A stretch of DNA of 28,085 bases from JBHJOF01 sp050330055 (lineage in GTDB: Bacteria; Pseudomonadota; Alphaproteobacteria; Kiloniellales; JAKSDN01): contig JBHJOF010000372.1 in assembly GCA_050330055.1 (NCBI GenBank), positions 1 through 28,085 of the forward strand. The letters are read 5' to 3'. The position numbers and the translations under genes are program-made. The notes under the pieces are model-generated. The model did not search any database. It saw only the letters and a list, made by a program, of their open reading frames with translations, and was not told the origin of the DNA. This document shows positions 1 through 7,756 of this stretch, piece after piece. Each line of letters starts with the position of its first letter. The first letter of the stretch is position 1.

Positions 1-173
1 CGGGCGAGCAGTCCGTCGTCCTCCAGCTCGGCCAGGGCCCGGCGCACCGTGTTGCGGGCGACGGCGAACTCCTCGGCCAGCAGACGCTCGGGCGGCACCC
101 GCACGCCGCCCAGCCACTCGCCCAAGTCGATGCGGCGGCGCAGCTCGCGGGCGATGTCGGTCGAAGATGCCAT
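1..173 (-). CDS. GntR-family transcriptional regulator, N-terminal part (cut by window edge)
   Basis: Read on the minus strand from the ATG at 171-173, the first 57 residues form a GntR-type winged helix-turn-helix: an IARELRRRID helix, a PPERLLAEEFAVARNTVRRAL recognition region and an ELEDDGLLAR turn. The P-x-E-x-x-L-A-x-x-x-x-V-x-R-x-T-V-R-x-A-L pattern is diagnostic of the family. The effector-binding C-terminal domain lies off the left edge, so the subfamily (FadR, HutC or other) cannot be told. The gene diverges from the catabolic cluster starting at 359, with 185 bases between the two starts. That is the usual arrangement for a regulator controlling its neighbour and itself. The regulatory link is inferred from position and from the dyads in the gap. 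Confidence 0.85.
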   Translation of the reverse strand, partial: MASSTDIARELRRRIDLGEWLGGVRVPPERLLAEEFAVARNTVRRALAELEDDGLLA

Positions 174-198
174 GGCCCCGTCCCCTGCCTTGAGTGAA

Positions 199-217
199 CC
201 AATAATGATCCAATCAT
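199..217. promoter_or_regulatory. Possible operator near the GntR gene: CCAATAA plus ATGAT-CCA-ATCAT dyad
   Basis: The stretch holds CCAATAA (199-205) overlapping a perfect 5-base inverted repeat ATGAT/ATCAT (205-209 and 213-217, 3-base centre). It lies 26 bases upstream of the regulator's start codon, where an autoregulatory site would be expected. The same CCAATAA word recurs next to the other dyad at 318-324. A binding role is inferred only. Confidence 0.35.
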
Positions 218-317
218 CATGGCCGGGGCAAGGGCAAGAATGCCTGGCGGGCGGATTTTCTCAAGACATATCACGCACAGTTGACTCGCGAACGGGAAGC
301 TGAGAGCATCGCAAGCG

Positions 318-349
318 CCAATAAGCCAATGGTTTAACATTGGTATAGT
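318..349 (+). promoter_or_regulatory. Possible operator and promoter of the catabolic cluster
   Basis: CCAATAA (318-324) is followed by a perfect dyad CCAATG-GTTTAA-CATTGG (arms 326-331 and 338-343). A TATAGT hexamer at 344-349, a fair -10 match, abuts the dyad, and GGGAGGG at 351-357 precedes the ATG at 359. A protein bound to the dyad would cover the promoter, as expected for GntR-type repression. The -35 region is weak. The dyad is directly visible; its use by the divergent regulator is inferred. The short distance from -10 to the start codon would leave almost no leader, so the true promoter could lie further upstream. Confidence 0.4.
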
Positions 350-358
350 GGGGAGGGA

Positions 359-1258
359 ATGAAGCTAGCGTCCTTTCGCAGTGGTGGCCGGCGGCGCGTC
401 GGTGTCGTGGACGAACGCGCGGGAAAGCTGCGGCCGCTGGCCTTCGACGAGGACCTGGCGGAGCAGGGCGTGCTTGCCGCGGTTGCCTTCGCGGCGCACG
501 GCATGGCGTTGCCAGAGGCCGGGCCGCCGATCGGCCTCGATAGCGTCACCCTGGAAGCGCCCATCCCCAAGCCGCGCCGCAACATCTTCTGCGTCGGCAA
601 GAACTACTACGACCACGCGCACGAGTTCGCCGGCTCGGGCTTCGATTCCAGCGCCGGCTCGGGTGCCGTGCCCGAGGTGCCGATCGTCTTCTCCAAGGTG
701 CCGGAAAGCGTCACCGGCCCCGGCCAGCCGATCTGGATCGACCCGGCGGTCTCGACCGCCGTCGACTACGAGGTCGAGCTGACCGTCGTCATCGGCCGCG
801 GCGGGCGCAACATCGCGCCCGAGGCCGCGCTCGACCACGTCTGGGGCTATACCATCGTCAACGACGTGACCGCCCGGGACATCCAGGGCCGGCACAAGCA
901 ATGGTTGCTGGGCAAGAGCCTGGACAGCTACTGTCCCATGGGGCCCTGGGCGGTGACCCGGGACGAGATCGACCTGGCTGACACAACTGTGAGGACCTGG
1001 GTCAACGGCGAGCTGCGCCAGGAGGCCAACACGGCCCAGCTCATCTTCGACGTGCCAACCATCATTGCCACGATATCGCGCGGCATTACGCTCTTGCCCG
1101 GCGATCTGATCGCCACCGGCACGCCGGCCGGGGTCGGCATCGGCTTCAAGCCGCCGCGCTATCTCAAGGACGGCGACGAGGTGCGCCTGGAGATCACCGG
1201 CATCGGTGTCCTGGAGAACCCGGTCAAAACCTACGCCGTAGAGGCCATATCGGCATGA
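359..1258 (+). CDS. Fumarylacetoacetate (FAA) hydrolase family protein
   Basis: A 299-residue soluble enzyme of the FAH superfamily, whose members cleave or tautomerise or decarboxylate 2,4-dioxo acids at the end of aromatic and other ring-degradation pathways. It shows the N-terminal MKLASFR start common in the family and a core beginning at about residue 75 (FCVGKNYYDH). Metal ligands are DYEVELTVVIG (E138 and E140) and VNDVTARD (D169). A KSLDSYCPMGPW loop (K186-W197) and the GTPAGVG substrate loop (254-260) follow. All key residues look intact. The ATG at 359 sits just behind GGGAGGG, and its stop overlaps the next start by ATGA, so the two are translationally coupled. The substrate is unknown; acylpyruvate or homoprotocatechuate-type hydrolase/isomerase are options. 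Confidence 0.9.
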   Translation: MKLASFRSGGRRRVGVVDERAGKLRPLAFDEDLAEQGVLAAVAFAAHGMALPEAGPPIGLDSVTLEAPIPKPRRNIFCVGKNYYDHAHEFAGSGFDSSAGSGAVPEVPIVFSKVPESVTGPGQPIWIDPAVSTAVDYEVELTVVIGRGGRNIAPEAALDHVWGYTIVNDVTARDIQGRHKQWLLGKSLDSYCPMGPWAVTRDEIDLADTTVRTWVNGELRQEANTAQLIFDVPTIIATISRGITLLPGDLIATGTPAGVGIGFKPPRYLKDGDEVRLEITGIGVLENPVKTYAVEAISA

Positions 1259-2034
1259 GCAGCCAGATCGTCGAGCGCATGGCGGTGGAGGTGCAGGGCA
1301 CGGGCGATCCGGTCATCATGGTGCACGGCCTGGGCGGCACCTCGAACACCTTTGAGCCGCAGATCGAGGTCTATCGCAGCCACCGCGTGATCCGCCCCGA
1401 CCTGCCCGGCGCCGGGCGCTCGCGCACGCCGGAAGGCGGGATTTCGATCGAAGGCTTCGCAGCCGCCCTGGCCCGCCTGGCCCGCGTGCTGGGCGCCGAG
1501 CGGGCCCATTTCGTCGGCCACTCGCTCGGCACCATCGTCTTGCAGCACCTGGCGTTGATGGAGCCGCGCCTGGTGCGCAGCCTGGCCCTGCTCGGCCCGC
1601 TGGCCGAACCGCCGGAGGCCGCCCGTAGCGCCCTCAAGGACCGTGCCGTCAAGGCGCGCGCCGAGGGCATGAGCGAGATCGCCGAGGCCATCAAGACCGG
1701 CTCGGTCGCCGCCGCCGCGCGCGAGGAGGTGCCGGCCGCCGCCGCTTTCGTGCGCGAGAGCCTGATGCGCCAGTGCCCCGAGGGCTACGCCAAGACCTGC
1801 GAGGCGCTGGCCGAGGTCAAGGCGGCCGACGCCGGGCGCATCGACTGCCCGGCGCTCTTGATCACCGGCGAGGACGACCCGGTGGCGCCGCCCCAGGCCA
1901 CCCGGGCGCTGGCCGAGCGGATCAAGGGCGCGCAGGTCGTGGTGCTGCCGCGCTGCGGCCATTGGAGCGGCATCGAGCGGCCGCGCGAGGTCAATCGTGC
2001 CTTGAAGGATTTCTACGCGAGCCGAGCTCGCTAG
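1255..2034 (+). CDS. Alpha/beta-fold hydrolase
   Basis: A 259-residue cytoplasmic serine hydrolase. Visible elements are the oxyanion-hole HGLGG at 24-28, the nucleophile elbow GHSLG (S90), the acid in GEDDP (D207 or D208) and the catalytic histidine in CGHW (H236). The small helical cap (about 118-190) and overall length match 3-oxoadipate enol-lactonase / ring-cleavage-product hydrolase relatives. The start overlaps the stop of the FAA-hydrolase gene by 4 bases. Together the two suggest sequential C-C, ester or lactone hydrolysis of a breakdown product. The actual substrate cannot be read from the sequence. Confidence 0.88.
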   Translation: MSSQIVERMAVEVQGTGDPVIMVHGLGGTSNTFEPQIEVYRSHRVIRPDLPGAGRSRTPEGGISIEGFAAALARLARVLGAERAHFVGHSLGTIVLQHLALMEPRLVRSLALLGPLAEPPEAARSALKDRAVKARAEGMSEIAEAIKTGSVAAAAREEVPAAAAFVRESLMRQCPEGYAKTCEALAEVKAADAGRIDCPALLITGEDDPVAPPQATRALAERIKGAQVVVLPRCGHWSGIERPREVNRALKDFYASRAR

Positions 2035-2035
2035 A

Positions 2036-2059
2036 GCGATCCCGCCAAGAAGGGGTCGC
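2036..2059 (+). other. Hairpin after the alpha/beta hydrolase stop codon
   Basis: GCGATCCC (2036-2043) can pair with GGGGTCGC (2052-2059), including one G-U pair, around an 8-base loop. It begins 2 bases after the stop codon and has no T-run. It looks like an mRNA-stability or partial-attenuation hairpin inside the operon, not a full terminator. Confidence 0.35.
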
Positions 2060-2100
2060 GGGGGACCGGGCGGTTCGCTGCTCTTGGGAGGAAAAGAGCG

Positions 2101-3378
2101 ATGGTCAACATACTCTTCACCAATGTGCGTATCCTGGACGGCAGCGGCGACTATCCCTATCCCGGCGAAGTGCTGGTGCAGGGCAATCGCATCCGCCACG
2201 TCGGCCGCGGCCGCGCCACCCTGCCGGCCAATGGCCACACGGTGATCGACGGCGCTGGCGCCACCCTGATGCCGGGCATGGTCGAGGCGCACACGCACCT
2301 CTCCTGGAACAACGCCTCGACGCTGGAGGCGATCTTCCGCATGCCGCCGGAGGAGCACACGCTCTTCGCCGCCAACACGGCGAAGCTCTACCTCGACATG
2401 GGCTGGACCTCCTGCGTCGGCGCGGCGGCGGCCAAGCCGCGGCTCGACGTGGTGATCCGCGACGCCATCAACTCGGGCATGATCCCCGGGCCCCGCTACC
2501 TGGCCAACGGCCAGGAGATCGCCACCCTGGGCGGCCTGGGCGACACCGCACCGCCGCACGTGCAGGTGCCCGAGCTCTCCTTCGGCTGGGTCGTGACCGG
2601 CCCCGAGGAGATCCGCAAGGCGGTCCGCATGTTCATCAAGTACGGCGTCGATCTCATCAAGCTCAACCTCTCGGGCGAGGAGATGACCGGCGTGGGCGCC
2701 GAGGAATCGCCCATGTCGGAAGAGGAGATCGTCATGGCGGTGAGCGAGGCCAAGCGGCGCGGCAAGCGCGTCTGCGCGCACGCCCGCTCGACCGAGTCGA
2801 TCAAGCAGTGCATCCGCCACGGCATCGAGATCATCTATCACGCCTCCTACGCCGACGAGGAGACGCTCGACATGCTGGAGGCGGCCAAGGACCGGCACTT
2901 CGTGGCGCCCGGGCTGGCCTGGCTGCTCAACACCTCGCGTAACGCCGGACCCTACGGCATCGCGCCGGACTCCCAGCTTGGCATGTATTACGCGCGCGAG
3001 CTGGAGATCGCGGTCGAGACCATGAAGAAGATGCACCGTCGCGGCATCAAGGTGCTGCCAGGCGGCGACTACGGCTTCGCCTGGACGCCGCACGGCACCA
3101 ATGCCAAGGACCTGGAGTACTTCGTCGAAATGGTCGGCATGTCGCCCATGGAAGCGCTGGTCGCGACCACCAAGTACGGCGGCGAGATCATGGGCCGCGG
3201 CAACGAGCTGGGCCAGATCAAGCAGGGCTATCTCGCCGACATGATCCTGGTCGACGGCGATCCGGTCTCCAACATCCGCATCCTGCAGGACCGCGAGCGT
3301 ATCCTGGCGGTCATGAAGGACGGCCAGTTCCACCGCGCCCCCGAGATGACGCCGCAGCGCCGGCGCATGGCGATCTGA
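2101..3378 (+). CDS. Metal-dependent amidohydrolase family protein
   Basis: A 425-residue enzyme of the imidazolonepropionase / prolidase-like amidohydrolase group. The N-terminal beta-sandwich half is followed by the LMPGMVEAHTH entry to the barrel (H64, H66). Further putative metal ligands are K187 in DLIKLNLSG (possibly a carbamylated lysine), H227 in VCAHARS, H247 in IIYHASYAD and D323 in PGGDYGFAW. The barrel ends with GYLADMILVDGDP (376-388), which completes the composite beta-sandwich. No signal peptide is visible, so it is likely cytoplasmic. A strong GGGAGGAAAAG site precedes the ATG. Its place between two other hydrolases and an ABC importer suggests it acts on the imported compound, probably on a cyclic or linear amide bond. 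Confidence 0.88.
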   Translation: MVNILFTNVRILDGSGDYPYPGEVLVQGNRIRHVGRGRATLPANGHTVIDGAGATLMPGMVEAHTHLSWNNASTLEAIFRMPPEEHTLFAANTAKLYLDMGWTSCVGAAAAKPRLDVVIRDAINSGMIPGPRYLANGQEIATLGGLGDTAPPHVQVPELSFGWVVTGPEEIRKAVRMFIKYGVDLIKLNLSGEEMTGVGAEESPMSEEEIVMAVSEAKRRGKRVCAHARSTESIKQCIRHGIEIIYHASYADEETLDMLEAAKDRHFVAPGLAWLLNTSRNAGPYGIAPDSQLGMYYARELEIAVETMKKMHRRGIKVLPGGDYGFAWTPHGTNAKDLEYFVEMVGMSPMEALVATTKYGGEIMGRGNELGQIKQGYLADMILVDGDPVSNIRILQDRERILAVMKDGQFHRAPEMTPQRRRMAI

Positions 3379-3480
3379 GGGCGATGCGTGATTGGGGGGC
3401 GCCGTGACAGCGATCGGCATATCAACAGCTTCAACTGCCTTCACAGGTCTCAGGCAGGAGAGCCTCGCCCCTGCCACCCC
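3379..3480. other. Non-coding stretch between amidohydrolase and repeat element
   Basis: No convincing gene is seen. A 6-base stem CTGCCT (3435-3440) / AGGCAG (3452-3457) with an 11-base loop and no T-run may weakly end or process the upstream message. With the repeat that follows, this makes the longest gene-free gap in the window (3379-3711). Confidence 0.4.
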
Positions 3481-3690
3481 CACAGCTGTCGTCCCGGCAC
3501 TCGTTGCCGGGACCCAATGCCGTAACCGTTCAATCGGTTGTAAAGATCGTCCCACTCAGGATTGCCGCGCTCGAGCGGCCAGCGAGGATGTAAACGTCGG
3601 AGGGCATCGCCAGGCGCTGACGCCAATGGGTCCCGGGGACAAGCCCCGGGACGACAGCTGTGTGTGGGTCAAGCCCGGGGGTGACAATGA
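3481..3690. repeat. Composite inverted hairpin repeat element (copy 1)
   Basis: Two hairpins of the same design face each other. GTCCCGGCA/TGCCGGGAC (3491-3499 and 3505-3513) and GTCCCGGGG/CCCCGGGAC (3630-3638 and 3644-3652) each have a perfect 9-base stem and a 5-base loop. The outer borders are a perfect 17-base inverted repeat (3481-3497 and 3646-3662). A smaller dyad AACCG/CGGTT (3524-3528 and 3535-3539) lies inside. A further fragment with AAGCCCGGGGGTGACA follows at about 3670-3686. The style matches the dispersed intergenic hairpin repeats of many Alphaproteobacteria. A related element is at 25649-25748. It separates the amidohydrolase gene from livH. Confidence 0.75.
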
Positions 3691-3711
3691 AGTAAGGGTG
3701 GAGCGCGCGCC

Positions 3712-4605
3712 GTGAGGCTCTTTCTGCTCACGCTGATGAACGGGCTGACGCTGGCGGCTCTCTACTTTCTGGTCGCGAGCGGCTTTACCCTGGTTTTCGG
3801 CCTGATGCGCAACGTCAATCTGGCGCACGGCTCGCTGTTCCTGCTCGGCGCCTACATCGGCTACAGCGCCGCCGACGTCACGGGTTCCTGGTTCCTCGGC
3901 GTCGGCGCCGGCTTTCTCTCCATGGCGGTGGCCGGCATCGTGCTGCAGGTCCTGGTGTTCCGCCGCATGGAGGGACAGGAGCTGCGCCAGACGCTGGTCA
4001 CCATCGGCCTCTCGATCGTGCTGGCCGACATTATGCTCTGGGTCTGGTCGGGCACCACATACCAGTTCGACCCGCCCGACTGGCTGTTCGGCTCGACTAC
4101 CCTGCCCGTGATTATCGGGCATCGCTCGGACGGCGAGGCGATCTTCCTCAAGTACCCGACATACCGCCTGGCGCTCTTGCTGGCCGCCATCGCGATCGGC
4201 ATCGCGCTGTGGTTGGTGCTGAACAAGACCCGCATCGGCATGATGATACGCGCCGGCGTCGACGACCGCTCGATGCTGGCGGCCAGCGGCGTCAACGTGC
4301 AGCTCGTCTTCGCCACGGTCTTCGCGATCGGTGCTGGCCTGGCTGGGTTGGCCGGCGTGATCGGCGGCACCGCGCTCTCGATCGCGCCGGGCGAGGACGT
4401 GCGCTACCTGCTGGCGTCGCTGGTCGTGGTGATCGTCGGTGGCATGGGCTCGGTCACGGGCGCCGCCATCGGCGCGCTGCTGATCGGCCTGGCCGAGCAG
4501 TTCGGTCTCGCCTACATGCCGACCTACGGCGTGGTGCTGACCTTCCTCATCATGGTGGCGGCGCTGGCCGTACGGCCGCAGGGCATCATGGGGCAGAGGG
4601 TATGA
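3712..4605 (+). CDS. livH: Branched-chain amino acid-type ABC importer permease, LivH family
   Basis: A 297-residue inner-membrane protein that forms the substrate channel with LivM. The start LTLMNGLTLAALYFLVASG and the LMRNVNLAHGSLFLLGAYIG segment are signatures of LivH. About eight hydrophobic segments follow, with the cytoplasmic coupling loop near GMMIRAGVDDRSMLAASG. I chose the GTG at 3712 because it gives the usual short N-terminus, with a GGTGGAG-like site about 10 bases upstream. An ATG at 3736 is an alternative. The stop overlaps the livM start by ATGA. The family imports amino acids, amides, urea or aromatic acids; the hydrolase neighbours point to a catabolic substrate, not a nutritional amino acid. 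Confidence 0.92.
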   Translation: MRLFLLTLMNGLTLAALYFLVASGFTLVFGLMRNVNLAHGSLFLLGAYIGYSAADVTGSWFLGVGAGFLSMAVAGIVLQVLVFRRMEGQELRQTLVTIGLSIVLADIMLWVWSGTTYQFDPPDWLFGSTTLPVIIGHRSDGEAIFLKYPTYRLALLLAAIAIGIALWLVLNKTRIGMMIRAGVDDRSMLAASGVNVQLVFATVFAIGAGLAGLAGVIGGTALSIAPGEDVRYLLASLVVVIVGGMGSVTGAAIGALLIGLAEQFGLAYMPTYGVVLTFLIMVAALAVRPQGIMGQRV

Positions 4606-5618
4606 GCAGCCTCGACCTCGTACGCGGCCTGGGCACAAGGGCCGGCCTGCGCCTGCCGGGCCAGCCCTGGCAGTGGGTCATCGCCGCCCTGCTGCTGGTC
4701 TATCCGGCGCTGGCCAGCGATTTCTTCACCTTCCAGATCGGCGGCTACGCCCTGGTGATGGGCACGCTGGCGCTCTCGCTCATGTTCCTCGCCGGTTACG
4801 GCGGCATGGTCAGCCTGGCGCAGATGACCGTGGCCGGCGTGGCCGGCTACATGATGGCGATCTTCGGCGTAAGCAACCTCGGCCTCGGCCTCGCCTGGTG
4901 GGTCGCGCTGCCGATCGCACTGCTGATCGCGATGGTCTTCGCCGTGCTCACCGGGGCGCTGGCGATCCGCACCGAGGGCATCTACACCATCATGATCACG
5001 CTGGCGATCGGCGTCGCCTTCTACTACTTCGCCAACCAGAACTATGCGATCTTCAACGGCTTCAACGGCTTCACACAGATCGCACCGCCGCGACTCTTCG
5101 GCGTCGATTGGCGCGCGCCGGTGCCCTTCTACTATCTCGCGCTGGCCGTAGCGGCGCTTGCCTACGGCGCCACGCTGTACGTTTCGCGCTCGACCTTCGG
5201 GCTCTCGGTCCAGGCAGTGCGCGACAACCCGCGGCGCATGGAGGCGCTCGGCTTCAACGTGCGCGGCCACCGCATCGCCGCCTACGCCTTTGCCGGGCTG
5301 ATTGCCGCCTTGGCCGGGGTGCTGCTGGTCTGGTTCAACGGCCGCATCTCGCCGGGCTCGGTCGACGTGACCCGCATGATCACCGTGCTGGTGATTGCCG
5401 TGGTCGGCGGGCTGCGCCATCCGATCGGACCCTTTCTGGGCGCGATCCTGTTCGTGCTTTTACAGAACTTCGCCATCGACCTGATCGACCGCGAGCGTTT
5501 CAACCTGGTGATCGGGCTGGTGTTCCTCGCCATCGTGCTGTTTTCCCCGGACGGCATCCTGGGGCTGATCGAGCGGCTGCGCGCGCGCCTGAGAGCGGCG
5601 TGGCCGAGCGGTTCCTAG
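4602..5618 (+). CDS. livM: Branched-chain amino acid-type ABC importer permease, LivM family
   Basis: A 338-residue inner-membrane permease, partner of LivH. It has a short charged N-terminus, then about nine membrane segments. The family hallmark is GYGGMVSLAQMTVAGVAGYMM (about 66-86), where other members have GxxGxxSxGH. The coupling region is RSTFGLSVQAVRDNPRRMEALG. The sequence ends with a VGLRHPIGPFLGA-like helix and the FSPDGILGL tail typical of LivM. The frame is open far upstream inside livH, but the ATG at 4602 overlaps the livH stop by 4 bases and gives a normal family length, so it is the chosen start. Tight coupling to livH implies equal production of both halves. Confidence 0.92.
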   Translation: MSSLDLVRGLGTRAGLRLPGQPWQWVIAALLLVYPALASDFFTFQIGGYALVMGTLALSLMFLAGYGGMVSLAQMTVAGVAGYMMAIFGVSNLGLGLAWWVALPIALLIAMVFAVLTGALAIRTEGIYTIMITLAIGVAFYYFANQNYAIFNGFNGFTQIAPPRLFGVDWRAPVPFYYLALAVAALAYGATLYVSRSTFGLSVQAVRDNPRRMEALGFNVRGHRIAAYAFAGLIAALAGVLLVWFNGRISPGSVDVTRMITVLVIAVVGGLRHPIGPFLGAILFVLLQNFAIDLIDRERFNLVIGLVFLAIVLFSPDGILGLIERLRARLRAAWPSGS

Positions 5619-5654
5619 ACGGCGGGGCAAGGGGCGGGACCGAGAGCCCGCCGT
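5619..5654 (+). other. Hairpin between livM and the binding-protein gene
   Basis: ACGGCGGG (5619-5626), starting immediately after the livM stop, can pair perfectly with CCCGCCGT (5647-5654) around a 20-base loop. It lies upstream of a strong GGGAGGAAAGAGGA ribosome site for the next gene. Such hairpins often stabilise or process messages so that the binding protein is made in excess over the membrane subunits. That role is inferred here. Confidence 0.45.
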
Positions 5655-5696
5655 TAGGGCAGGTAAAGAAGAGTCACTCATTGGGAGGAAAGAGGA

Positions 5697-6947
5697 ATGG
5701 CTTACAAGAGACACAGGTTACTTGCTATGGCCGCGGCCGCGGCCGTCGCCTGGTCCGCGGCTGCGCAGGCGCAGGACAGCATCAAGATAGGTGGCTTGGC
5801 CACGCTGGAAGGCGCCTTCACGGTGCTCGGCGAGGACTCCATGCGCGGCTTGGAGCTGGCGCTGCAGGAGCACAACTACACTGCGGGCGGCAAGAAGATC
5901 GAGCTGATCAAGGGCTCGTCCGACGCCTCGCCGGATTCGGCGATCCGGGCCGCGCGCAAGCTGGTCGAGCAGGATGGCGTGCCGATTCTGATTGGTCCGC
6001 TGTCGGGCTCCGAGGGTCTGGCCGTCAAGGACTACGCCAAGGAGCATCCGAACGTTACCTTCGTCAACGGCACCTCGGCGGCGCAGGACACGACGCTGCG
6101 CGATCCGGCGCCGAACTTCTTCCGCTTCTCGACCGATGGCGCCCAGTGGATGGCTGGTTTGGGCGAGTATGTCTTCAACGAGAAGGGCTACAAGCGCGTC
6201 GTTACGGTCGCCGAGGACTACTCGTTCCCCTACACGCAGGTGCTTGGCTTCATGCTTCCCTTCTGCGAGCTGGGTGGCAAGGTGGTCGACAAGTACTGGG
6301 TGCCGATCGGCAACAAGGACTACTCCTCGATCATCGCCGCGATTCCCACCGACATCGACGCCATCTACGTCGCGCTGGGCGGTGCCGACGCGGTCAACTT
6401 CCTGACCCAGTACGAGCAGGCCGGCGGCGAGGCGCCGCTGATCGGCGGCTCGATCACGGTCGACCAGACCGTGCTCGGCTCCAAGGGCAGGCAGCGCAAC
6501 TACGTCGTCGGCACGCCGGCGGCCGGGCCGATCGCCGATACCTGGGACGACCCGCGCTGGAAGGAGTTCGTGGCGGCCTACAAGGCGGCCTTCCCGGACG
6601 GCTTCCCGAGCCCCTCGCTCTTTGCGCACGGCTATTACATCAACACCAAGGCCGTGTTGCTGGCGCTCGACAAGATCAACGGCGATCTGTCGGACGGCGG
6701 CGCCAAGCCGCGCGAGACCCTGGTCAGCCTCGAGTTCGAGACGCCGACCGGTATGGTCAAGCTCGACGAGAACCGCCAGGCGATCGCCGACATCTTCCTG
6801 ACCGAGGTGATCGAGGGGCCGGACGGCAACCTGCTCAACGAGGTCGTCAAGGTGATTCCGGCGGTCGATCAGGCCATGGGCATGCCGCGGGACCAGTTCC
6901 TGGCCCTCGGCCCGGTCAGCCGCGAGAACCCCGAGTGCCGCGAATAG
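5697..6947 (+). CDS. Periplasmic substrate-binding protein of the Liv-type ABC importer
   Basis: A 416-residue type I periplasmic binding protein (LivK / amide-binding AmiC-like family). It starts with a clear signal peptide (KRHR, then an Ala/Val-rich core, cut after AQA at about residue 26). The mature start DSIKIGGLATLEGAFTVLG is the usual first strand of the fold. The motifs AIRAARKLVEQDGVPILIGPLSGSE and VNGTSAAQDTTLRDPAPNFFRF mark the first lobe and ligand cleft. It captures the solute and delivers it to LivH/LivM. It sits between livM and livG and is preceded by a strong Shine-Dalgarno sequence. The ligand cannot be named; the family binds amino acids, amides, urea and aromatic acids. 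Confidence 0.92.
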   Translation: MAYKRHRLLAMAAAAAVAWSAAAQAQDSIKIGGLATLEGAFTVLGEDSMRGLELALQEHNYTAGGKKIELIKGSSDASPDSAIRAARKLVEQDGVPILIGPLSGSEGLAVKDYAKEHPNVTFVNGTSAAQDTTLRDPAPNFFRFSTDGAQWMAGLGEYVFNEKGYKRVVTVAEDYSFPYTQVLGFMLPFCELGGKVVDKYWVPIGNKDYSSIIAAIPTDIDAIYVALGGADAVNFLTQYEQAGGEAPLIGGSITVDQTVLGSKGRQRNYVVGTPAAGPIADTWDDPRWKEFVAAYKAAFPDGFPSPSLFAHGYYINTKAVLLALDKINGDLSDGGAKPRETLVSLEFETPTGMVKLDENRQAIADIFLTEVIEGPDGNLLNEVVKVIPAVDQAMGMPRDQFLALGPVSRENPECRE

Positions 6948-6973
6948 CCATAGCGGCAGGGGAGGGCTAAGCG

Positions 6974-7756
6974 GTGGCCGAGGCGGTTCACCGCATCGCC
7001 CAAGCTGGCACGGCTCACGCCCTCCGGATCGAGGGCGTGAGCCGCAGCTTCGGTGCGCTGGTCGCGCTCGACCAGGTCGACCTTACGGTCGAGGCCGGCG
7101 AGCGCCGCGCCATGCTCGGCGCCAATGGCGCCGGCAAGACCACGCTGTTCAATGCCGTCACCGGCGACTTCCCGCCGACCGCCGGGCGCATCCGCTTCTT
7201 CGGCGAGGACATCACGACGCTGCCGCCGCACGAGCGCATCCGCCGGGGCCTGCGCCGCACCTATCAGCACTCGCTGCTGTTCCGCAACTTGTCGGTGCTC
7301 GACAACCTGTTCCTGGCGCAGCGCGGCGTGACCCGCGCGCGCTACTCGCTGCGCCGGCCAGGCCGCAGCGATGCCACGCTCGAGGGCGCGCGCGAGCTGG
7401 TGCACGCGGTGCATCTCGACCACGCGGCGGACACGCCCGTGTCCGAGCTCTCCTATGGCCAGCAGCGCCAGCTCGAGATCGGCATGGCCCTGGCCGGGGC
7501 GCCGCGTTTCATCCTGTTCGACGAGCCGGCGGCCGGCCTCTCGCCCGGCGAGCGTCGCGAGCTGATCGATATCCTGCGCGCCCTGCCGGCGCACATCGGC
7601 TACATCATCATCGAGCACGACCTCGACGTCGCGCTTCGCGTGGTCGAGAGCGTGACCGTCATGCACAACGGCTGCATCTTCAAGCAGGGCACCCCGGCCG
7701 AGATCGAGGCCGACACCGAGGTGCAGCAGATCTACCTGGGTGGGCGCCATGGCTGA
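6974..7756 (+). CDS. livG: Liv-type ABC importer ATPase, LivG family
   Basis: A 260-residue nucleotide-binding subunit at the cytoplasmic face. Walker A is GANGAGKTT (49-57), the Q-loop is near Q98, the signature is LSYGQQRQLEIG (159-170), Walker B is ILFDEP (180-185) and the H-loop is H215 in IIIEHDLD. The LSYGQQR signature and the C-terminal end TPAEIEADTEVQQIYLG are typical of LivG. It starts at a GTG preceded by GGGGAGGG. Its end overlaps the next gene's ATG by 8 bases, so it is coupled to its LivF partner. About 20 residues precede the usual first strand. Confidence 0.92.
   Translation: MAEAVHRIAQAGTAHALRIEGVSRSFGALVALDQVDLTVEAGERRAMLGANGAGKTTLFNAVTGDFPPTAGRIRFFGEDITTLPPHERIRRGLRRTYQHSLLFRNLSVLDNLFLAQRGVTRARYSLRRPGRSDATLEGARELVHAVHLDHAADTPVSELSYGQQRQLEIGMALAGAPRFILFDEPAAGLSPGERRELIDILRALPAHIGYIIIEHDLDVALRVVESVTVMHNGCIFKQGTPAEIEADTEVQQIYLGGRHG

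Noticed and set aside
1231..3555. A 774-codon open frame on the minus strand opposite the hydrolase genes.
   Set aside because: It mirrors well-supported genes on the plus strand, is rich in His/Arg/Asp with no family motif, and arises from high third-position GC.
3392..3715. A 107-codon plus-strand open frame in the gap before livH.
   Set aside because: It runs through the hairpin repeat element, has no ribosome site and no recognisable protein features.
4209..4601. An extended livM start within livH.
   Set aside because: The extra residues are an Arg/Gly/Asp-rich shadow of livH; the ATG at 4602 overlaps the livH stop and fits the family length.
7448..7480. The LivG signature LSYGQQR instead of LSGGQ.
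   Set aside because: This variant is normal for LivG ATPases, so it is not a defect.
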